Positions 50,271 through 56,119 of a DNA stretch of 56,119 bases are shown here, piece after piece. Position 1 is the first letter of the stretch; each line of letters begins with the position of its first letter. The notes beneath the pieces were generated by a model. That model ran no database searches, had not been told where the DNA came from, and was given only the letters and a program-made list of their open reading frames with translations. Location of the stretch: assembly GCF_008120935.1 (NCBI RefSeq), contig NZ_RDBO01000020.1, positions 309,841-365,959 on the forward strand, written 5' to 3'. Position numbers and translations under genes: made by a program. The stretch comes from Streptomyces sp. sk2.1 (GTDB lineage Bacteria; Actinomycetota; Actinomycetes; Streptomycetales; Streptomycetaceae).

Positions 50271-51532
50271 GCCTGTCCAGACGTGGTTTGCTGGCCGCCG
50301 GCGGTGCGGTGGGAGCGCTCGCGGCGACGGCCGCCGGAACCGGGGCCGCGAACGCCGCCCCCGCGTCGGGCCGGGGGCGCGGCCGGGTCCGCACCGGTTT
50401 CGACCGGCTGGCGGCGGACGGCTACTCCCTGCTGAGGGGCGAGAAGGTCGGGATCGTCACCAACCCGACCGGGATCACCTCCGACGTGCGGCACATCGTC
50501 GACGTGATGCACCCGGACGACCGGGTGGACCTGATCGCCGTCTTCGGCCCCGAGCACGGATTCCGCGGCACCGCCCAGGCCGGCGGCTCGGAGGGCCGGT
50601 ACGACGACCCGGCGACCGGACTGCCGGTCTACGACACGTATCTGAAGAGCGGTCAGCCGCTCGCCGACGTCTTCACCGCGTCCGGCGTGGACACGGTGGT
50701 CTTCGACATCCAGGACGCGGGCGCCCGCTTCTACACCTACATCTGGACGCTGTACGACTGCATGGAGGCGGCGGCGCTCGCGGGCAAGCGGTTCGTCGTC
50801 CTGGACCGGCCGAACCCGGTGACCGGGCGGGCGGCGCTCGGGCCGGTGCTCGACCCGGCGTTCGGCACGTTCGTGGGCCGCCGGGAGATCGCGCAGGCGC
50901 ACGGCATGACGGTCACCGAGCTGGCGCTGCTCTTCAACGCGGAGTTCTTCGCCGAGCGCCCGGTCGACCTGCGCGTCGTGAAGATGTCCGGCTGGCGGCG
51001 CTCGGACTTCTTCGACGGAACCGGGCTGCCGTGGGTGCCGCCGAGCCCCAACATGCCGACGCCCGACACCGCGCTCGTCTACTCGGGGACCTGCCTGTTC
51101 GAGGGCACCAACCTCTCCGAGGGGCGCGGCACCACCCGGCCGTTCGAACTGCTCGGCGCGGAGGGCGTCGACCACCGCTGGGCGGCGGCGGCGAACGCGC
51201 TCGACCTGCCCGGGGTCGCGTTCCGCGAGGCGTACTTCGCGCCGACGTTCTCCAAGTTCCAGGGCAAGACGGTCGGCGGCGTGCAGCTGCACGTCCAGGA
51301 CCGCGAGGTCTTCGATCCGGTGCGCACCGGGATCGCGCTGCTGGTGACGGCGAAGCAGACGTGGAGCGGGTTCGCCTGGCGTGCCGACAACTGGATCGAC
51401 AAGCTCACCGGCAACACCCGGGTCCGCACGATGATCGACGCGGGGGCGGACACGGACGAGGTCGTGGGCGCGTGGCAGGCCGACCTGGCGGCCTTCCGCA
51501 CCGTACGGAAGTCGTACCTGCTGTACCGCTGA
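50267..51532 (+). CDS. namZ: Secreted exo-beta-N-acetylmuramidase family protein (NamZ/DUF1343, GH171)
   Basis: A 421-residue exported protein. The N-terminus MSLSRRGLLAAGGAVGALAA has the twin-arginine pattern of a Tat signal, ending near NAAPAS. The DUF1343 domain follows: GEKVGIVTNPTGIT, VFGPEHGFRG (the family catalytic glutamate), DIQDAGARFYTYIWTLYDCMEAAA, VLDRPNPVTG and the EGTNLSEGRGTTRPFE signature. The family founder NamZ removes N-acetylmuramic acid from the non-reducing ends of peptidoglycan fragments, so a wall-recycling or scavenging role outside the cell is likely. The ATG at 50267 is chosen for its GGAGGT site and because it begins the Tat signal. Confidence 0.92.
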   Translation: MSLSRRGLLAAGGAVGALAATAAGTGAANAAPASGRGRGRVRTGFDRLAADGYSLLRGEKVGIVTNPTGITSDVRHIVDVMHPDDRVDLIAVFGPEHGFRGTAQAGGSEGRYDDPATGLPVYDTYLKSGQPLADVFTASGVDTVVFDIQDAGARFYTYIWTLYDCMEAAALAGKRFVVLDRPNPVTGRAALGPVLDPAFGTFVGRREIAQAHGMTVTELALLFNAEFFAERPVDLRVVKMSGWRRSDFFDGTGLPWVPPSPNMPTPDTALVYSGTCLFEGTNLSEGRGTTRPFELLGAEGVDHRWAAAANALDLPGVAFREAYFAPTFSKFQGKTVGGVQLHVQDREVFDPVRTGIALLVTAKQTWSGFAWRADNWIDKLTGNTRVRTMIDAGADTDEVVGAWQADLAAFRTVRKSYLLYR

Positions 51533-51557
51533 GAGGGCGCCGCCGAGGGGAGTACGC

Positions 51558-51597
51558 CCCCTCCCGTGCACGGGTGCTGCCCCCCGCACGGGAGGGG
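51558..51597 (+). terminator. Terminator after the namZ-like gene
   Basis: Twelve-base perfect arms (51558-51569 and 51586-51597) around a 16-base loop, 25 bases after the stop codon. Confidence 0.7.
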
Positions 51598-51644
51598 TGC
51601 TGTCCGTCTGTCCCGCGCCGGGGCGGGCCGGAAGGGTGGTGGGC

Positions 51645-52994
51645 ATGGAACTGCGCACACGACACCGCCTTCCGCTGCTCGGTCTGCTCACCGCCCTCTG
51701 CCTGGGGTCCCTGGCCCCGGTGGCGGGGGCCGGGCCGCGCACCACCTCACCCGCACCCGACCCGGCCCGTGAACTCGCCCGCACCGCACAGCCGTTGAAT
51801 GATCTGCGCCCGCTGGAGCGGATGGTCGGCGACGCGAAGGTGGTGGGCGTCGGCGAGGCCACCCACAGCTCGTCGGAGTTCTTCAGGAACAAGCACCGGA
51901 TGTTCGAGCACCTCGTCGAGGAGAAGGGGTTCACCACCTTCTCCCTGGAGACCAGTTGGGGCGGCGGGCTGCTGATCGACGCGTACGTGCAGACCGGCGA
52001 GGGCGACCCCGCGAAGATCATGCGGGACGCTCTGGACACTCCGTTCTGGAACAACCAGGAGTACCTGGACCTCATCCGGTGGATGCGGCGGCACAACGTC
52101 CGCCACCCGGACCACCGGGTGCACTTCATGGGCAACGACCTCGGCTTCGCGGACCCCTCGCTCTTCGACCGGGTCGAGCGCTACGTGGCCGAGCACCACC
52201 CGGCGCTGCTCCCCCGCTTCAAGGAGCTGTACCGGACGTCGCGGCCGAACGCGCCCACCGCCGAGTGGATGAAGCGGTACCTGGAGAAGCCGAGGCCCGA
52301 GCGGCAGCGGATGTCGGCGGACGTGAACCGCGCGCTGGCGCTGCTGGAGGGCCGACGGCCCGCGAAGCCCGACAAGGCGGCCAGGGGCGACAGGAGCGCC
52401 GAGGAGCGCGCCTGGGCCGTGCAGAACGCGCGGGCCATCGCCCAGGTCGGCACCCTGCACGCGTTCGATCTCGGCGAGGAGCACGTCCACGAGGCCATGC
52501 TGTACCGCGACCGGACCATGGCGGAGAACACGGTGTGGTGGCAGCGCAGGACCGGCGACCGGATGCTCCTGTCCGCGCACAACGGCCACATCGGCTACGA
52601 GACCACCGACCCGGCCCACTACCCGAGGCTCCAGGGCGAGTTCCTGCGGGACCTGCTCGGCAAGGAGTACGTGAGCGTCGGCACGACCTTCGGACGGGGC
52701 TCGTTCAACGCCAACGACACCGAGCGGCCGGGCGAGCCGATGCGGAAGTTCACGCTCGGCCCGCTGCCCGCCGACAGCAACGAGCACACCCTGGACCGGG
52801 TCTCCGAGCGCCCCTACTACCTGGACCTGCGCACGGCGACCGGGGCCGCGCGCGCCTGGCTGGGCGGCACCCGCACCTCGCGGTCGATCGGCACGGCCTA
52901 CCCGTGGCCCGGCTCCGAGGCCCCGCACCGGCTGGGCACCATGTACGACGTCCTGGTCCACTTCCCCCGCGTCACGGCCGCGCACCTGCGCTGA
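51645..52994 (+). CDS. Secreted erythromycin esterase-family hydrolase
   Basis: A 449-residue protein with a signal peptide (residues 1-34: RHRLPLLGLLTALCLGSLAP, ending VAGAGP). The erythromycin esterase fold is recognised from VVGVGEATHSSSEFFRNKHRMFEHLVEEKGF, with the conserved E and H of GEATH, FSLETSWGGG and the late LLSAHNGHIGY histidine pair. Ere enzymes open macrolide lactones, but the wider family (succinoglycan-biosynthesis-like and others) is diverse. The usual GEATHG is GEATHS here, and no macrolide cluster is nearby, so an antibiotic substrate is not claimed. The ATG at 51645 starts the signal peptide. It may be an exported esterase for plant or microbial polymers. Confidence 0.85.
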   Translation: MELRTRHRLPLLGLLTALCLGSLAPVAGAGPRTTSPAPDPARELARTAQPLNDLRPLERMVGDAKVVGVGEATHSSSEFFRNKHRMFEHLVEEKGFTTFSLETSWGGGLLIDAYVQTGEGDPAKIMRDALDTPFWNNQEYLDLIRWMRRHNVRHPDHRVHFMGNDLGFADPSLFDRVERYVAEHHPALLPRFKELYRTSRPNAPTAEWMKRYLEKPRPERQRMSADVNRALALLEGRRPAKPDKAARGDRSAEERAWAVQNARAIAQVGTLHAFDLGEEHVHEAMLYRDRTMAENTVWWQRRTGDRMLLSAHNGHIGYETTDPAHYPRLQGEFLRDLLGKEYVSVGTTFGRGSFNANDTERPGEPMRKFTLGPLPADSNEHTLDRVSERPYYLDLRTATGAARAWLGGTRTSRSIGTAYPWPGSEAPHRLGTMYDVLVHFPRVTAAHLR

Positions 52995-53127
52995 TCCCCG
53001 GCGGCACCGGGACGTCCGGGCCCGTGGCCGTCCCCCGCGTCCGGCGGGACGCCGGGCGCATCCGCCGGGGAGCCGACGCGGATCGTGGCGGCGGGCCGGA
53101 TCGGCGCCGGGTGAGGAAGCGGCACGA

Positions 53128-53161
53128 GCGAGGGGCGGGGACCGCGGTCCCCGCCCCTCGC
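53128..53161. terminator. Palindromic terminator between esterase and penicillin acylase genes
   Basis: A perfect 34-base palindrome (17-base arms 53128-53144 and 53145-53161), the centre of which must open into a small loop. It lies between convergent stops at 52994 and 53181, so it is probably bidirectional. The rest of 52995-53127 is GC-rich without a supported feature. Confidence 0.8.
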
Positions 53162-53180
53162 GATCCGTTCCCCGGTCCGT

Positions 53181-56009
53181 CTACCGGTGCGAGGGGAACT
53201 CCACCACCTGCTGGTAGGTCGGCCGGTTCTGCCAGTGGATGGCCTTCTGGGTGATCCCGCCCAGCGCCCGGTGGACGATCGAGTCCGAGCACCACTGCTC
53301 GCCCGCCTTGCAGCTGCCGTCCCCCGGGTAGACCTCCGTGGCCGGTTGCGCCACGGCCCGCTTCAGGGCCGCGAGCAGCACGTCGCGGCAGGCGGCCCGG
53401 TCCCCGTCGCCGCAGTACGTCCGGGCCAGCGGTCCCTCGACCTCCTGCCCAAGGACCTGGCGCAGGTCCTTGTCCACGAAGCCCCACCAGCCGTACTGGA
53501 ACGCCGATCCGCTGTGCGCCCCGCTCGGGCCGTGGCCGGCCGCCGGGGACTCGTCGGTGGCGAGGTTGGCGGTCAGCGCCCCGTACAGCTCGCTGCCGAG
53601 CCCGGGGGTGAACTCCGCCTCGACCAGCTTCGGCCACCACGCGTCCATGATCCGGACCGCGTCGGCGTGGCCGTACGCGTGCGATCCCGGGCTGCTCTCC
53701 CGGCGCTGCGAGCCGGCCGCCCGCCAGGACTCCAGCTGCTGGACCGCGGCGTTCAGTTCCGGGTCGGTGACCGGCTGGGAGCGGATCACCTTCAGCAGTT
53801 CGGGCAGCAGCTGTTCACCGCGCAGGTCGGTGACCGCGGCCTCGGCCATGGCCCGGGTCAGGGACGCCCGGGTCACCCCGCCCTCCTCGACGAGCTTCGC
53901 CACCCGGTCGTCCAGCAGGTCCCCGCGGTGCACCGCGCCGAACCCGAAGCCCGCCGTGGCGTACCCCTCGGCCTGCCGGTTGTTCCAGGAGATGTAGTAG
54001 TCCTGGCCGCTGGAGTGCGGGTGCTCGGCGAACGCGGTGTACGCGGCGGTGTTGCCGGCCGGGTCGTACCCCTGCCACTCGTAGGCCCGCTCGGCCCGCA
54101 CCGGCAGCGCCGGGTCGACGCCCGCCGCGCGCACCGGGTTCATGCCGCTGTTGTAGTAGGCGGCGGTGCGGGAGTCCGCGTAGAACCAGTTGAACGCGTA
54201 GTCGATGTTGCTCGCCGCCCGCTGGAAGGAGGCGGCGTCCTTGACGTAGTCCGGGTCGTTGAACATCTGGAAGCCGATGATCGAGTCGGCCTCGTGGCGG
54301 TAGGTGGTGCGCAGCGAGGTGTACGCGACGGGCTTGCCGTCGATGGTGGCGCGGTGGGTGACGATGCCGTAGTCCGTGCGCCGCACCTGCATCCGGTAGG
54401 AGCCCGCCGCCGTGGAGTCGGCGACGGTCGGCTTCCAGGAGTTGGTGTGCGACAGCGTCTCCATGGCGGTGCAGGTGCCCCGGTTCAGGTAGTGCGTGGA
54501 CTCCTTGGTGGGCGTGGTGCCGTCGGGCTCGCACAGTTCGACGGCGTAGGTGTCGGTGATGTCCTGGCCGGCCGAGGTGGCGCTCCAGGCGTAGTCCTGG
54601 CCGCGGCCCATCTGGACGTACATGCCGACGCCGGCGAAGGAGACGCCGCGGGCGCTGATGCCGGGCCCCTGGAGTTCCTGGAGCATCATCAGCTGCGGGG
54701 CGAAGTAGCCGGTCTGCGGACCGAACACGGCGATCGGGTTGCCGCTCGCGGTGTGCTTCCCGGAGACCAGCAGGGCGTTGGACATGCCGCGCTTCTGGGC
54801 GCCGGGGCCCGATCCGGGCAGCGAGCCCTCGGGGATGACGCCGTCGTCGTAGATGCCCTGGGCCTTCTTGAGCCCGGCCGGTGCCTTGACGGGCGCCTTC
54901 CGGTCGGTGCCCGCGGAGCCGGTGCGGTCGTGGATGAGAGGTTCGGCCGTGACGGACCCGGCGTCGGGGAGCGCGGTGCCGCGCGCCTGGTCGGGCTTGC
55001 GGGCGTACGGGAACGAGGTGCCGTCGTGGACCGTCAGCACGGCCTCGGGATCCTCGCGCTGGCGGAACGACTCCCAGACCCTGGTGCCCTCGGCCACGCC
55101 GTACTTCTGCTGGGCGGCGAGCAGCGAGAGCGCCGCCTGCACCTCGCCGCCGCCCCCGCCGCCGAACTGGCCGCCGACCACGGAGGCGATGGAGATCAGG
55201 TCGGTCAGCTTGAACGGCTGGATCTCGCCGACGTTGGTGATGGCGTCGATCTTTCCGGTGAGAACGTACTCGCCCGGGAAGTAGCGGCCGTTCTTGGACT
55301 TCTCGCGGTACGCGTTGATGCCGTCGACATACGCCTGGGCGTCGGCCATGGCCTGTTCGCCGCGGGCGCCCTCGTGGGTCCTGATGTACTCGACCTGGGC
55401 TTCGAGGTCGGCCTCGGTGTACGGGGCCTGCGGCCAGAACTGCTGCTCCAGGCCCTGGTTGGCGAGTGCGCCGCCGGCGAACGAGGTCAGCTCGCCACGC
55501 CCGATGTGCCGGAAGAGGTCCATCAGCCACAACCGGTCCTGCCCGGCCGCGTACCCGGCCCCGAACTCGGTGCCGTAACGGGTGGTGCCCTTGATGTGCG
55601 GGACGCCGGACGCCTTGTCACGGGTGATCGTGACATCGTCGCGCGGCGAGGTGACGGACTCGACCTGGCCCTCGGGCACGCCGAACGAGGCGTCGTTGAA
55701 GAACTCGGTGAGCTTCTGGTCGGTGAGGCCGGTGTGTCCGGCCACCAGACCGTTGTAGCGGTCGAGTTGGTCGTCGCTGTGGGCGGGGTGCGTACCGAGC
55801 GTCTTGTTGCCGAGGATCTCGACGAGGGTGGCGTTGCCGTTCTCGCCGGGGGGCAGGATGTCGTCGCACTGTCCCCGGCAGTGGTCGGTGACGGGCGCGG
55901 GTTCCGCGGCGGCGGCGCCGGACTGCGGCGAGGCCGCGAGCAGAGCGGCGCCGAGGGCGAGGACCGCCGTGACGGTGGCGGCTCTGAGCTTGACGGTGCG
56001 TGGGGGCAT
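53181..56009 (-). CDS. Secreted penicillin acylase family protein (Ntn hydrolase)
   Basis: A 942-residue pre-pro-enzyme exported by a signal peptide (residues 1-36: ATVTAVLALGAALLAASP, ending AAAAEP). The family matures by self-cleavage before a nucleophilic serine. Here that is very likely S410 in KRGMSNALLVSGKHTASGN, giving an alpha chain before it, a proline-rich spacer (about 340-408) and a beta chain after it. YGTEFGAGYAAGQDRLWLMDLFRHIGRGEL in the alpha part is a classic family segment. Substrates may be acyl amides: penicillins, N-acyl-homoserine lactones, lipopeptides or others; none can be chosen from sequence. It is longer than the Streptomyces AHL acylase I know of. The ATG at 56009 has GGAGCG upstream. 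Confidence 0.92.
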   Translation of the reverse strand: MPPRTVKLRAATVTAVLALGAALLAASPQSGAAAAEPAPVTDHCRGQCDDILPPGENGNATLVEILGNKTLGTHPAHSDDQLDRYNGLVAGHTGLTDQKLTEFFNDASFGVPEGQVESVTSPRDDVTITRDKASGVPHIKGTTRYGTEFGAGYAAGQDRLWLMDLFRHIGRGELTSFAGGALANQGLEQQFWPQAPYTEADLEAQVEYIRTHEGARGEQAMADAQAYVDGINAYREKSKNGRYFPGEYVLTGKIDAITNVGEIQPFKLTDLISIASVVGGQFGGGGGGEVQAALSLLAAQQKYGVAEGTRVWESFRQREDPEAVLTVHDGTSFPYARKPDQARGTALPDAGSVTAEPLIHDRTGSAGTDRKAPVKAPAGLKKAQGIYDDGVIPEGSLPGSGPGAQKRGMSNALLVSGKHTASGNPIAVFGPQTGYFAPQLMMLQELQGPGISARGVSFAGVGMYVQMGRGQDYAWSATSAGQDITDTYAVELCEPDGTTPTKESTHYLNRGTCTAMETLSHTNSWKPTVADSTAAGSYRMQVRRTDYGIVTHRATIDGKPVAYTSLRTTYRHEADSIIGFQMFNDPDYVKDAASFQRAASNIDYAFNWFYADSRTAAYYNSGMNPVRAAGVDPALPVRAERAYEWQGYDPAGNTAAYTAFAEHPHSSGQDYYISWNNRQAEGYATAGFGFGAVHRGDLLDDRVAKLVEEGGVTRASLTRAMAEAAVTDLRGEQLLPELLKVIRSQPVTDPELNAAVQQLESWRAAGSQRRESSPGSHAYGHADAVRIMDAWWPKLVEAEFTPGLGSELYGALTANLATDESPAAGHGPSGAHSGSAFQYGWWGFVDKDLRQVLGQEVEGPLARTYCGDGDRAACRDVLLAALKRAVAQPATEVYPGDGSCKAGEQWCSDSIVHRALGGITQKAIHWQNRPTYQQVVEFPSHR

Positions 56010-56119
56010 GAGCGCTCCTCCAAGTGGCCTGTGGGCCGGAGGTTACTGGCGGTAGGCCACGCCGGTAAGATGAGTACCCGTCACATTTTCTGAATCATCA
56101 CATGGCGCCGCCCCTCCCC
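56010..56119 (-). promoter_or_regulatory. Promoter region of the penicillin acylase gene
   Basis: The 110 bases before the start are locally AT-rich towards the window end (TCACATTTTCTGAATCATCACATGG), unlike the rest of the window, which suits a promoter. Exact -10 and -35 elements could not be set with confidence, and the region may continue beyond the window. Confidence 0.4.

Noticed and set aside
51645..56009. Antibiotic resistance locus (macrolide esterase plus beta-lactam acylase)
   Set aside because: Both families are broad, the key motif of the esterase deviates, and there is no biosynthetic or resistance context. Family names alone do not show antibiotic substrates.

Overview
The window is chromosomal DNA from a high-GC actinomycete, almost certainly a Streptomyces. 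The GC content is very high and third codon positions are strongly GC-biased, starts are often GTG or TTG, and many genes overlap by ATGA or GTGA. The long/short chaplin pair (chpC-chpH), the mycothiol genes mshC and mscR, F420-type enzymes and several Streptomyces-type conserved orphans all point the same way. From memory the gene order resembles the S. coelicolor SCO1660s-1680s region. No phage, transposon, plasmid, CRISPR or rRNA was seen. The only RNA gene found is a tRNA-Leu(GAG). No gene-free stretch exceeds 300 bases.

Layout. 0-2.2 kb: an L-fuconate catabolic operon (dehydratase plus SDR) with a candidate operator. 2.4-10.4 kb: a PAC2 protein, a large secreted GH31 glycosidase with NEW3 and NPCBM modules, mshC, and a conserved uncharacterised trio (kinase-like SCO1664 family, DUF3090, histidine phosphatase). 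10.4-17.8 kb: corA, a ferritin-like protein, an F420-type oxidoreductase, an aldo/keto reductase, a RecD2-shaped protein whose ATPase motifs look destroyed, and two small conserved proteins. 18-19.2 kb: chaplins. 19.3-23.8 kb: an M20 peptidase, tRNA-Leu, a pseudouridine synthase, and a mycothiol-dependent formaldehyde dehydrogenase with an MBL hydrolase. 24-28.8 kb: a multicopper oxidase and the gluconate locus gntR/gntK-gntP. 29-37.8 kb: an ASCH protein, a flavin dehydrogenase, a DMT transporter, TetR-SDR, Nudix, a DUF202 pair, a quinone reductase and glucarate dehydratase. 37.9-40.2 kb: an APH-type kinase and an acyl-CoA dehydrogenase. 40.3-45 kb: a 1,596-residue HEAT-repeat protein. 45.1-50 kb: LysR-DUF1203 and an SDR/acyl-CoA ligase/TetR operon. 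50.2-56 kb: three secreted hydrolases (NamZ-type muramidase, erythromycin-esterase family, penicillin-acylase family).

How the genes work together. Three sugar-acid routes (fuconate, gluconate, glucarate) and the GH31 enzyme indicate saprophytic carbohydrate use. mshC and mscR make and use mycothiol, and mshC has a SigR-like promoter in this sequence. The most interesting inference joins two operons 10 kb apart. The kinase/acyl-CoA dehydrogenase pair and the SDR/acyl-CoA ligase/TetR operon share a 12-base half-operator and together supply the enzyme classes of the levulinate/4-hydroxyacyl-CoA (Lva) pathway. Other possible undescribed elements are the RecD2-like pseudo-helicase, the kinase-like/DUF3090/phosphatase module next to mshC, and the giant HEAT protein with an in-frame 30-bp minisatellite.

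All functions are read from motifs by eye. No database search was run.
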